A stretch of DNA of 64,000 bases from Maccoyibacter intestinihominis. Its GTDB lineage: Bacteria > Bacillota > Clostridia > Lachnospirales > Lachnospiraceae. Both the position numbers and the translations under genes were made by a program. Position 1 is the first letter of the stretch. Each line of letters begins with the position of its first letter. The notes below the pieces were generated by a model, which ran no database searches, had not been told where the DNA came from, and was given only the letters and a program-made list of their open reading frames with translations. Below, one piece after another: positions 48,394-55,952 of the stretch. The stretch is from the NCBI RefSeq assembly GCF_040096355.1, contig NZ_JBBMEX010000015.1:1-64000 (forward strand). Direction: 5' to 3'.

Positions 48394-49709
48394 TGTTAGA
48401 AACACTTCGCAATGCTTTTAAGATTGAGGATATTCGGAAACGTATAGGTTATACGTTTCTGATGCTCATAGTAATCCGAATCGGTTCTCAGCTACCGATT
48501 CCATGTGTAAACAGTGAGGTATTTGCGAACTGGTTTGCAAATCAGGGAGGCGATGCATTCAGCTTCCTTGATGCAATCACAGGTGGTTCTTTCTATCAGA
48601 TGTCTGTGTTTGCATTAAACATTACGCCGTATATTACATCTTCTATTATCATCCAGCTTTTAACAATTGCAATTCCGAAGCTGGAAGAACTTCAGAAAGA
48701 TGGAGAAGAGGGAAGAAAGAAGATTACAAAGATAACCCGTTACTTAAGTGTGATCCTTGCATTAGTAGAAGCGATCGCAATGGCAATTGGTTTCGGAAGA
48801 AGCGGATATCTGGATAAATTCAATGTGATCAATGTATTATTAGTAGTTACGACGTTAACAGCAGGATCTACCATTCTGATGTGGATCGGTGAGAGAATTA
48901 CAGAGAGAGGCGTAGGAAATGGTATTTCCATCGTACTTACCATCAATATTATCTCCCGTATCCCGGCTGATCTGACAGCACTGTTTGATCAGTTTATCAA
49001 AGGTAAGACCATTGCAAAAGGAGTACTTGCAGCAGCCATTATTGCAGCGATCATCTTAGTGACGGTTGTATTCGTAGTAATCCTTCAGGATGCAGTACGC
49101 AAGATTCCGGTACAGTATTCCAAAAAAATTCAGGGAAGAAAACAGGTAGGCGGTCAGTCAACATACATTCCGCTGAAAGTTAACACAGCCGGCGTAATCC
49201 CGGTTATCTTTGCACAGTCCCTGATGCAGTTCCCGGTTGTCATTGCAACGATTGCAAGAAAGAACAACGGAGACGGCGTTGGAAGCAAAATATTAAAAGG
49301 ATTATCACAGTCAAACTGGTGTAATCCGGATGAACCGATTTACAGTATTGGATTGGTTGTATATATTATATTGCTGATTCTGTTTGCATATTTTTATACA
49401 TCCATTACATTCAATCCATTGGAGATCGCAAACAATATGAAAAAAGCAGGTGGCTTTATACCGGGAATCCGTCCGGGAAAACCAACCAGCGATTACTTAT
49501 CAAAGATTTCAAACCATATCATCTTCATTGGTGCCATTGGTTTGACCATTGTAGCGATCATCCCAATTTTCTTTAATGGAATATTTGGAGCGAGTGTAAG
49601 TTTCGGTGGAACATCCATCATCATTATCGTAGGTGTTGTAATAGAGACCTTAAAGCAGATCGAATCTCAGATGAGAGTTCGTAATTATAAAGGCTTTTTA
49701 AACGATTAA
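48393..49709 (+). CDS. secY: Preprotein translocase subunit SecY
   Basis: The channel of the Sec translocon, 438 residues with ten predicted helices. RIGSQLPIPCVNS (about 27-39), the plug region near 60, GERITERGVGNGISIVLTIN (about 170-189) and FIPGIRPGKPTSDYLSK (about 350-366) are SecY signatures. The start overlaps the rplO stop, with AGAGGTG in front. The 183-bp gap to adk is longer than elsewhere in the operon. Confidence 0.98.
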   Translation: MLETLRNAFKIEDIRKRIGYTFLMLIVIRIGSQLPIPCVNSEVFANWFANQGGDAFSFLDAITGGSFYQMSVFALNITPYITSSIIIQLLTIAIPKLEELQKDGEEGRKKITKITRYLSVILALVEAIAMAIGFGRSGYLDKFNVINVLLVVTTLTAGSTILMWIGERITERGVGNGISIVLTINIISRIPADLTALFDQFIKGKTIAKGVLAAAIIAAIILVTVVFVVILQDAVRKIPVQYSKKIQGRKQVGGQSTYIPLKVNTAGVIPVIFAQSLMQFPVVIATIARKNNGDGVGSKILKGLSQSNWCNPDEPIYSIGLVVYIILLILFAYFYTSITFNPLEIANNMKKAGGFIPGIRPGKPTSDYLSKISNHIIFIGAIGLTIVAIIPIFFNGIFGASVSFGGTSIIIIVGVVIETLKQIESQMRVRNYKGFLND

Positions 49710-49892
49710 TTTAATAAAGAAACCTAGGGAGATACAGGCGTAGCCGTATCTCCAAAGGTGTTTATAGGAGAAATTACAATTATACATTGAATGAAAATGG
49801 TGTACTTATAATTGGAGAAAAGAATATTACCGAATAGGAATATTACATAGAAAAAGTGAAAAAACAAATCAGAACAAAAAGGAGGATTTTCT
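49710..49892 (+). promoter_or_regulatory. Spacer between secY and adk with strong hairpin
   Basis: GGAGATAC (49728-49735) and GTATCTCC (49746-49753) form a perfect stem with an inner GGC/GCC. There is no T run after it. Farther on, AATTATACA and TGTACTTATAATT (about 49777-49818) form a second, weaker dyad, and GAATATTAC occurs twice (about 49823 and 49838). No gene and no convincing promoter were found. Confidence 0.5.
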
Positions 49893-50537
49893 ATGAAGAT
49901 TATTATGTTAGGTGCTCCTGGAGCAGGAAAAGGAACTCATGCAAAGAAAATCTCTGAGAAATATGGAATCCCACATATCTCAACAGGTGATATTTTCCGC
50001 GCAAACATCAAAGAAGGAACAGAGTTAGGCAAAAAAGCAAAAGAGTACATGGATCAGGGATTATTAGTACCGGATGAGCTGACCTGTGATTTAGTAATGG
50101 ATCGTATCCAGCAGGATGACTGCAAGAACGGATTCGTATTAGACGGATTCCCACGCACCATTCCACAGGCAGAAGCATTAGATGCAGCCCTGACAAAGAT
50201 CAACGAAAAGATGGATTATGCATTAGACATCGAGTTAGCAGATGAAAAAATCGTTGAGAGAATGTCCGGAAGACGCGTATGCGTAAAATGCGGTACACCA
50301 TACCACATCGTAAACATCCCACCGAAAAAAGAGGGAATCTGCGACAGCTGTGGTGGAGAATTACAGTTCAGAGCAGACGATCAGCCGGAGACCGTATTAA
50401 AACGTCTTGGTGTTTACCATGAGCAGACACAGCCATTGATCGAGTACTATGCAAAACAGGGCATCTTAAAAGAGATCGACGGAACACTTTCAGTAGAAGA
50501 CGGATTTGCTTCCATCGTAGCTATTCTGGGAGAATAA
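49893..50537 (+). CDS. adk: Adenylate kinase (zinc-type)
   Basis: Interconverts AMP, ADP and ATP. The 214-residue enzyme has the P-loop GAPGAGKGTHAKK (about residues 7-19), the AMP-site STGDIFRANI, and FVLDGFPRTIPQAE. The long LID carries four cysteines, CVKCGTPYH (about 130-138) and CDSCGGEL (about 150-157), so it binds structural zinc as in Gram-positive bacteria. AAGGAGG stands before the ATG. map follows after 3 bp. Confidence 0.98.
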   Translation: MKIIMLGAPGAGKGTHAKKISEKYGIPHISTGDIFRANIKEGTELGKKAKEYMDQGLLVPDELTCDLVMDRIQQDDCKNGFVLDGFPRTIPQAEALDAALTKINEKMDYALDIELADEKIVERMSGRRVCVKCGTPYHIVNIPPKKEGICDSCGGELQFRADDQPETVLKRLGVYHEQTQPLIEYYAKQGILKEIDGTLSVEDGFASIVAILGE

Positions 50538-50540
50538 AGT

Positions 50541-51314
50541 ATGTCAGTTACCATTAAATCTGCGAGAGAAATCGAACTTATGAGAGCCGCCGGAAAAATC
50601 TTAGCCAAGGTTCATCAGAACCTTGGTGAGGCACTCAGACCGGGAATGTCTACCTATGAAATAGACCGTCTTGGTGAAGAAATGATACGAAGCTACGGAT
50701 GTATTCCGTCCTTTAAAGACTATCAGGGATATCCGGCAAGTGTCTGCGTATCCGTTAATGAAGAAGTAGTACATGGTATTCCAAATAAGAAACACCACAT
50801 TCAGGAAGGCGACATCGTCAGCCTTGACATCGGTGTCATCTACAAAGGATATCATTCGGATGCGGCACGCACACACGGAGTAGGTGAGATTTCAAAAAAT
50901 GCGGCATTATTAATAGAAAGAACAAGACAGAGTTTTTTTGAAGGCATTAAATATGCAAAAGCCGGGAATCATTTACATGAGATATCAGCAGCCATAGGCG
51001 ATTATGCAGAGAGCTTTGGCTATGGTGTCGTAACGGATTTGGTCGGACACGGCATAGGAACGCACTTACATGAAGAACCGGAAATTCCGAATTTCAGACA
51101 GGTCCGCAGAGGAATTAAACTGCGGCAGGGGATGACACTGGCAATCGAGCCGATGATCAATGAGGGACGGCCGGATGTGGAGTGGTTAGGAGATGACTGG
51201 ACAGTAGTAACAGAGGACTCATCCCTATCCGCACATTATGAGAACACAATTCTGATCACAGATGGAGAACCGGAGATTCTGACACTTACAGACAAAGAAC
51301 TTGAGAGCATGTAG
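50541..51314 (+). CDS. map: Methionine aminopeptidase, type I
   Basis: Removes the initiator methionine from nascent proteins. The 257-residue enzyme has the five metal ligands in their usual contexts: DIGVIYKGYHSDAARTHGVG (two Asp), LVGHGIGTHLHEEPEIPNF (His), IEPMINEG (Glu) and SAHYENTILIT (Glu). GGGAGAATAAAGT precedes the ATG, 3 bp after adk, indicating coupling. Confidence 0.97.
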   Translation: MSVTIKSAREIELMRAAGKILAKVHQNLGEALRPGMSTYEIDRLGEEMIRSYGCIPSFKDYQGYPASVCVSVNEEVVHGIPNKKHHIQEGDIVSLDIGVIYKGYHSDAARTHGVGEISKNAALLIERTRQSFFEGIKYAKAGNHLHEISAAIGDYAESFGYGVVTDLVGHGIGTHLHEEPEIPNFRQVRRGIKLRQGMTLAIEPMINEGRPDVEWLGDDWTVVTEDSSLSAHYENTILITDGEPEILTLTDKELESM

Positions 51315-51328
51315 GGAGAGGAAGACTG

Positions 51329-51619
51329 ATGAACATCCAGTTTGCAAAATCAAAAGCAGGGCATGATAAAAATCAGCTTTACTTCATATTAAAAGAAGAA
51401 GAGGAATTTGTGTATCTTGTCAATGGAACAACAAGACCGTTAGATAAGCCAAAGAAAAAGCGAAAAAAGCATGTGCAGGTCATACACCGGATACCGGCAG
51501 AACTGTGCAGCATTTTAGAGGCAGGCATCACAAATGAGTCTGTAAAACGGTCCATGAAATTATACAGTGCAGGTTTCAGGCAGGAAACATCCGCCGGAAC
51601 CGGAGAAAATCAGGAATAG
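51329..51619 (+). CDS. KOW-domain RNA-binding protein
   Basis: A 96-residue basic protein. Residues about 8-40 read AKSKAGHDKNQLYFILKEEE and EFVYLVNGTTRPLDKPKKKR, the KOW-like fold resembling archaeal/eukaryotic L14e. This family is found in many Clostridia at exactly this place, between map and infA. A ribosomal or RNA-binding role is inferred from that position. GGGAGAGGAAG precedes the ATG, 14 bp after map. Confidence 0.85.
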   Translation: MNIQFAKSKAGHDKNQLYFILKEEEEFVYLVNGTTRPLDKPKKKRKKHVQVIHRIPAELCSILEAGITNESVKRSMKLYSAGFRQETSAGTGENQE

Positions 51620-51653
51620 GAATCAAGGGATTCATATAAGAGGAGGAAATAAA

Positions 51654-51872
51654 ATGTCAAAAGCAGATGTAATTGAAGTAGAAGGAACTGTTGTAGAAAA
51701 ACTTCCAAACGCAATGTTTCAGGTAGAATTAGAGAATGGCCACCAGATACTGGCACATATCAGCGGAAAGCTCCGTATGAACTTTATCCGTATCTTACCT
51801 GGAGACAAGGTAACCATAGAGATGTCTCCATATGATCTGACCAAGGGCAGAATTATCTGGAGAGATAAATAA
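51654..51872 (+). CDS. infA: Translation initiation factor IF-1
   Basis: A 72-residue OB-fold factor that occupies the A site during initiation. The sequence begins MSKADVIEVEGTVVEKLPNA and includes MFQVELENGHQILAHISGKL and RIIWRDK, matching IF-1 over its entire length. GAGGAGG fixes ATG 51654; the longer frame starting at 51567 runs through the previous gene. Confidence 0.98.
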   Translation: MSKADVIEVEGTVVEKLPNAMFQVELENGHQILAHISGKLRMNFIRILPGDKVTIEMSPYDLTKGRIIWRDK

Positions 51873-51902
51873 GACAGAGATAAATAAGACATAAAAAACA
51901 TA

Positions 51903-51948
51903 TTGATTTTTAAAAGCGTCCGTGCTATAATGTTAGTCGGACGCTTTT
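51903..51948 (+). promoter_or_regulatory. Promoter with its -10 in the loop of a terminator-like hairpin
   Basis: TTGATT (51903-51908) and TATAAT (51926-51931), spacing 17 bp, form a near-consensus promoter for rpmJ and the alpha operon. AAAAGCGTCCG (51912-51922) and CGGACGCTTTT (51938-51948) are perfect 11-bp complements, and the TATAAT lies in their loop. The hairpin can end transcripts coming from infA while new ones start inside it. The 110 nt from here to rpmJ hold no gene. Confidence 0.75.
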
Positions 51949-52058
51949 GAAATATGCCCTACCACTATGCCCAAAACCAAGGAAAATCAAGGGTTCGGGG
52001 GATTGCGTGGGGTGCTTAAGACGGTCAATGACCGAAAGATAAGAAAGGAGAATTTGCT

Positions 52059-52172
52059 GTGAAAGTAAGATCATCCGTAAAGCCAATTTGCGAAAAATGC
52101 AAAGTGATCAAAAGAAAAGGAAGCATCAGAGTAATCTGTGAGAATCCGAAACACAAACAGAGACAAGGTTAA
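52059..52172 (+). CDS. rpmJ: 50S ribosomal protein L36
   Basis: The 37-residue zinc-ribbon protein reads MKVRSSVKPICEKCKVIKRK at the start and has the C-x2-C plus C-x4-H pattern (C11, C14, C27, H32). The start is GTG 52059 with AAAGGAG 8-9 nt in front. It is too short for ordinary gene tracks but fits the family over its entire length and its usual place between infA and rpsM. Confidence 0.96.
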   Translation: MKVRSSVKPICEKCKVIKRKGSIRVICENPKHKQRQG

Positions 52173-52395
52173 TTGTAGCTATTATGTGCGGCTGTAGCGT
52201 GACATCCTCAAACTCACGCTATTCATAATAAAACCAGGTGTATGCTTTAATACCGAGAGGCATATATCATTTTCATGCCAGAGGGCAGTAACCAGAGGAG
52301 CAGGTGTATGCACACATTTCAGGGCGGGAAACCGCAGCTGCATGGGTTTGTTCCGAAATAGAAAAAACAGATAGGAATAATGGAGGTTAACACAC
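52173..52395 (+). promoter_or_regulatory. Structured spacer between rpmJ and rpsM
   Basis: A 223-nt gap without a gene. TAGCGTGA (52195-52202) and TCACGCTA (52214-52221) form a perfect hairpin. GGTGTAT/ATACC and GGCAT/ATGCC arms follow (about 52237-52285). CAGGTGTATGC occurs twice (about 52234 and 52301). It may be an autoregulatory leader of rpsM, similar in place to the E. coli alpha-operon S4 site, but the sequence shows no such motif that I recognise. Confidence 0.5.
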
Positions 52396-52764
52396 ATGGC
52401 TCGTATTGCAGGTGTAGATTTACCAAGAGAAAAACGTGTTGAGATTGGTTTGACTTATATTTATGGAATCGGAAGAGTAAGCTCTAACCGTATTCTTGAG
52501 GCAGCAAACGTAAATCCGGATACGCGTGTCAGAGATTTAACTGACGAAGAAGTAAAGAGAATCAGTGCAGTCATCGATGAGACTCAGACTGTAGAAGGTG
52601 ATCTCAGAAGAGAGATCGCACTCAATATCAAGAGATTACAGGAGATTGGATGCTATCGTGGTATCCGTCATAGAAAAGGACTTCCTGTTCGTGGTCAGAA
52701 GACAAAGACAAACGCAAGAACAAGAAAAGGTCCTAAGAGAACAGTTGCAAACAAGAAGAAATAA
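52396..52764 (+). CDS. rpsM: 30S ribosomal protein S13
   Basis: A 122-residue protein of the 30S head contacting L5. It begins ARIAGVDLPREKRVEIGLTY with the usual helix-two-turn-helix, then YIYGIGRVSSNRIL and GLPVRGQKTKTNARTRKGPK at the C-terminus. GGAGG stands before the ATG. Confidence 0.98.
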   Translation: MARIAGVDLPREKRVEIGLTYIYGIGRVSSNRILEAANVNPDTRVRDLTDEEVKRISAVIDETQTVEGDLRREIALNIKRLQEIGCYRGIRHRKGLPVRGQKTKTNARTRKGPKRTVANKKK

Positions 52765-52804
52765 GCAACATAACGAATCATAAAGAAAGTAGGTTAGTTT
52801 AGAT

Positions 52805-53200
52805 ATGGCTAAAAAAGTTACAAAAAAAGTGACAAAAAAGCGTGTAAAGAAAAACGTTGAACGCGGACAGGCACATATTCAGTCATCTTTCAATAACACA
52901 ATCGTAACAATTACAGATGCTGAAGGAAATGCTTTATCATGGGCAAGTGCCGGTGGTCTTGGATTTAGAGGTTCAAGGAAATCTACTCCTTATGCTGCTC
53001 AGATGGCGGCAGAGACTGCAACAAAAGCAGCTCTTGTACACGGATTAAAGACAGTAGATGTTATGGTAAAGGGACCGGGTTCAGGTAGAGAAGCAGCAAT
53101 CCGTGCGCTTCAGGCATGTGGACTCGAAGTATTAAGCATCAAGGACGTAACCCCTGTACCACACAACGGTTGTCGCCCGCCAAAACGCAGAAGAGTTTAA
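52805..53200 (+). CDS. rpsK: 30S ribosomal protein S11
   Basis: A 131-residue protein of the 30S platform. The sequence contains GQAHIQSSFNNTIVTITDAE, GNALSWASAGGLGFRGSRKS and the C-terminal DVTPVPHNGCRPPKRRRV, which are near-invariant. The RBS is weak for this operon; only AAGTAGG is seen before the ATG. Confidence 0.98.
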   Translation: MAKKVTKKVTKKRVKKNVERGQAHIQSSFNNTIVTITDAEGNALSWASAGGLGFRGSRKSTPYAAQMAAETATKAALVHGLKTVDVMVKGPGSGREAAIRALQACGLEVLSIKDVTPVPHNGCRPPKRRRV

Positions 53201-53218
53201 TTAGGAGGTAAGTCTAAG

Positions 53219-53812
53219 ATGGCAGTAAATAGAACACCAGTCTTAAAGAGATGCAGATCTTTAGGTTTGGATCCGGTTTATTTAGGATATGATAAGAAAT
53301 CAAAAAGAGAATTAAAAAGAGCAAACAAGAAGATGTCTGAGTACGGTCTTCAGTTAAGAGAAAAACAGAAAGCAAAATTCATCTACGGTGTATTAGAAAA
53401 ACCTTTCCGTAATTACTACAAAAAAGCTGATAGAATGAAAGGTCAGACAGGTACAAATCTGATGGTTATTCTTGAAAGCAGATTAGACAACGTAGTATTC
53501 AGATCCGGTTTTGCAAGAACAAGAAGAGAAGCAAGACAGATCGTAGACCATAAGCATGTTTTAGTAAACGGCAAGCAGGTAAACATTCCTTCTTACTTAG
53601 TAAAAGCAGGCGATGTTGTTGAAATCAAAGAAAAATGCAAAGGAATGCAGAGATACAAAGATATCTTAGAGGTTACAGGCGGAAGATTAATTCCTGAGTG
53701 GTTAGACGTAAATCAGGAAGGCTTACAGGCAACTGTAAAAGAGTTACCATCCAGAGAAGCAATTGACGTACCTGTAGACGAGATGCTCATTGTCGAGTTA
53801 TATTCTAAATAA
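53219..53812 (+). CDS. rpsD: 30S ribosomal protein S4
   Basis: A 197-residue 30S assembly protein. Its N-terminus MAVNRTPVLKRCRSLGLDPV lacks the zinc cysteines of some forms. The S4 RNA-binding domain reads RLDNVVFRSGFARTRREARQ and HKHVLVNGKQVNIPSYLVKA. It lies within the alpha operon between rpsK and rpoA, as in most bacteria but not Bacillus. AGGAGG is in front of the ATG. Confidence 0.98.
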   Translation: MAVNRTPVLKRCRSLGLDPVYLGYDKKSKRELKRANKKMSEYGLQLREKQKAKFIYGVLEKPFRNYYKKADRMKGQTGTNLMVILESRLDNVVFRSGFARTRREARQIVDHKHVLVNGKQVNIPSYLVKAGDVVEIKEKCKGMQRYKDILEVTGGRLIPEWLDVNQEGLQATVKELPSREAIDVPVDEMLIVELYSK

Positions 53813-53851
53813 TATGTAAAGCAATGATACCCGAAAAGGAGGGACTTTGTA

Positions 53852-54811
53852 GTGTTTGAGTTTGAAAGACCCAAAATTGATATCGCTGAGATTTCAGAAG
53901 ATAAAAAATACGGCAGATTTGTCGTAGAACCTCTCGAGAGAGGGTATGGTACAACACTTGGAAACTCTCTGAGAAGAATTATGCTTTCTTCTTTACCAGG
54001 TGCAGCAGTAAGTCAGGTTAAGATTGATGGTGTGTTACACGAATTTTCTTCCATTCCGGGAGTAAAAGAAGATGTGACAGAGATTATCATGAACATCAAA
54101 AATCTTGCCATTCGAGATAACAGCACATCTAACGAGGCGAAAGTTGCTTACATTGAATTTGAAGGCGAAGGCGTAGTAACCGCAGCAGATATTCATGTGG
54201 ACGGAGACGTTCAGATCATGAATCCTGAACTTGTGATCGCACACTTAAATGGCGGTCCGGACTGCAGACTGTATATGGAATTAACCATTACAAAGGGCAG
54301 AGGTTATGTCAGTGCCGATAAGAATAAGAGTGAAGATGTACCGATTGGTGTCATCGCAGTAGATTCCATCTACACACCGGTAGAGCGTGTAAACCTTACC
54401 GTTGCCAATACTCGTGTTGGTCAGATCACCGATTACGACAAATTGACATTAGATGTATATACCAATGGTGCTATTGAGCCGGATGAGGCAGTCAGCCTGG
54501 CAGCAAAAGTATTAAGCGAGCATTTGAATTTATTTATCGACCTTTCAGAAAATGCTAAGACAGCAGAAGTAATGGTAGAAAAAGAGGATGATGAAAAGGG
54601 CAAAGTTCTTGAGATGAACATTGACGAATTAGAGTTATCCGTTCGTTCCTACAATTGTCTGAAACGTGCAGGAATCAACACGGTAGAAGAGTTGACCAAC
54701 CGCACACCGGAAGATATGATGAAAGTTCGTAACTTAGGACGCAAGTCTTTAGAAGAAGTATTAGCAAAATTAAAAGAATTAGGTTTACAGTTGAATCAGG
54801 GAGAGGAATAA
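53852..54811 (+). CDS. rpoA: RNA polymerase alpha subunit
   Basis: A 319-residue subunit. The N-terminal assembly domain has EPLERGYGTTLGNSLRRIML (about residues 28-47) and the C-terminal domain has the helix pair SVRSYNCLKRAGINTVEEL and GRKSLEEVLAKLKELGLQL. The start is GTG 53852 with AAGGAGG at 9 nt. It is followed by a 170-nt spacer before rplQ. Confidence 0.98.
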   Translation: MFEFERPKIDIAEISEDKKYGRFVVEPLERGYGTTLGNSLRRIMLSSLPGAAVSQVKIDGVLHEFSSIPGVKEDVTEIIMNIKNLAIRDNSTSNEAKVAYIEFEGEGVVTAADIHVDGDVQIMNPELVIAHLNGGPDCRLYMELTITKGRGYVSADKNKSEDVPIGVIAVDSIYTPVERVNLTVANTRVGQITDYDKLTLDVYTNGAIEPDEAVSLAAKVLSEHLNLFIDLSENAKTAEVMVEKEDDEKGKVLEMNIDELELSVRSYNCLKRAGINTVEELTNRTPEDMMKVRNLGRKSLEEVLAKLKELGLQLNQGEE

Positions 54812-54981
54812 GGAATCACCTTATTTTTGGATTGGCATGTAGACTTTAACGCACATATGGAATACCGAGCCGGTAAGACCATTCAGGCACGGCAAGGGAT
54901 ATCCATGAGTGGCAGTCAATGACATTCGGTAAGTAAGACCAAAGAGCGTGGCCGGATGTTCCACAAATGGAGGATAAGCAA
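54812..54981 (+). promoter_or_regulatory. Structured spacer between rpoA and rplQ
   Basis: A 170-nt gap without a gene. Short complementary pieces such as GGATATCC (about 54897) and GTGG/CCAC (about 54948-54963) are present. CGGTAAG occurs twice, each followed within a few bases by AAGACC or ACC. No terminator or promoter is clear. It is one of several long spacers in this supercluster that might hold autogenous sites. Confidence 0.4.
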
Positions 54982-55518
54982 ATGGCAAAATATCGTAAAT
55001 TAGGCAGAACCTCAGATCAGAGAAAAGCCTTAATCAGAAACCAGGTAACAGCATTATTATACAATGGAAAAATTGTTACCACAGAAGCAAAAGCGAAAGA
55101 AGTTCGGAAAGTAGCTGAAGGTTTAATCGCCTTAGCTGTAAAAGAAAAAGACAACTTTGAAGAAGTAACCGTAACAGCAAAGGTTCCTCGCAAAGACGCT
55201 GAAGGCAAGAGAGTAAAAGAAGTTGTAGATGGTAAAAAAGTTACTGTATATGATGAAGTAGAAAAAACCATCAAAAAAGATATGCCTTCCCGCTTACATG
55301 CAAGAAGACAGATGTTAAAAGTTCTCTACCCTGTAAAAGAAGTTCCAACAGAGGGTGCTAAGAGAAAGAAAAACACAAAACAGGTTGATTTATGTGATAA
55401 GTTATTCACAGAAATCGCACCAAAATATGCAGACCGCAACGGTGGTTACACAAGAATCATCAAAATCGGACAGCGTAAAGGTGACGGTGCTTTAGAAGTT
55501 GTACTTGAGTTAGTATAA
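54982..55518 (+). CDS. rplQ: 50S ribosomal protein L17 (long form)
   Basis: A 178-residue version of L17, which has about 120-130 residues in E. coli and Bacillus. The N-terminal MAKYRKLGRTSDQRKALIRN and the end AEVALEL-like GDGALEVVLELV are typical. An internal Lys/Val-rich stretch (about residues 60-105; VPRKDAEGKRVKEVVDGKKV) is the extra part, known from clostridial homologues. GGAGG precedes ATG 54982; the ATG at 54967 contains that site and is unlikely. Confidence 0.95.
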   Translation: MAKYRKLGRTSDQRKALIRNQVTALLYNGKIVTTEAKAKEVRKVAEGLIALAVKEKDNFEEVTVTAKVPRKDAEGKRVKEVVDGKKVTVYDEVEKTIKKDMPSRLHARRQMLKVLYPVKEVPTEGAKRKKNTKQVDLCDKLFTEIAPKYADRNGGYTRIIKIGQRKGDGALEVVLELV

Positions 55519-55532
55519 GAGACCGTAAATAT

Positions 55533-55576
55533 GACCCGCATGAGGTATTTGAAATGTACCTCATGCGGGTCTTTTT
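55533..55576 (+). terminator. Terminator of the ribosomal supercluster
   Basis: GACCCGCATGAGGTA (55533-55547) pairs perfectly with TACCTCATGCGGGTC (55557-55571), followed by five T. It is the strongest intrinsic terminator in the window and closes the S10-spc-alpha transcript. Confidence 0.95.
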
Positions 55577-55706
55577 ATGTGATGAAATATTATCTCTGAG
55601 TGAAGTATCTTGAAGGGATTGTAAAATAGGATCATTGTATTGTAAATATCCTAAAGGTATTGTAGAATATAAATAATATTTAATAAAGATGGAGGCAGTA
55701 AACGTT

Positions 55707-55952
55707 ATGAAATTATACAGTGAGCTTTTTTGTACATATTCCATGGAAGAGAAAAACCGAGTAATTCATATTTTAGAAGAACATCAGATACCGTATAAAA
55801 TATCTACGAATGGAAATACGATGAGGAATCTCGGCAGCAGGGGAATGGCGTTAGATCAATTCGGTGAAAAGCCGGAGGTATCCTGTGAATACAGAATCCG
55901 TGTACCGAAGGAACAGTTAGAGCAGGCACAGCATTTATCTCACTTAGGTTAA
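55707..55952 (+). CDS. Small hypothetical protein
   Basis: An 81-residue acidic/basic mixed protein without membrane segments. It opens MKLYSELFCTYSMEEKNRVI and has HILEEHQIPYKIS, which recalls the first part of DUF2007-type putative signal-transducing proteins, but I cannot confirm membership. GGAGG lies 12 nt before ATG 55707. Its last 9 bp overlap the end of the convergent kinase gene. No operon partner. Confidence 0.65.
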   Translation: MKLYSELFCTYSMEEKNRVIHILEEHQIPYKISTNGNTMRNLGSRGMALDQFGEKPEVSCEYRIRVPKEQLEQAQHLSHLG

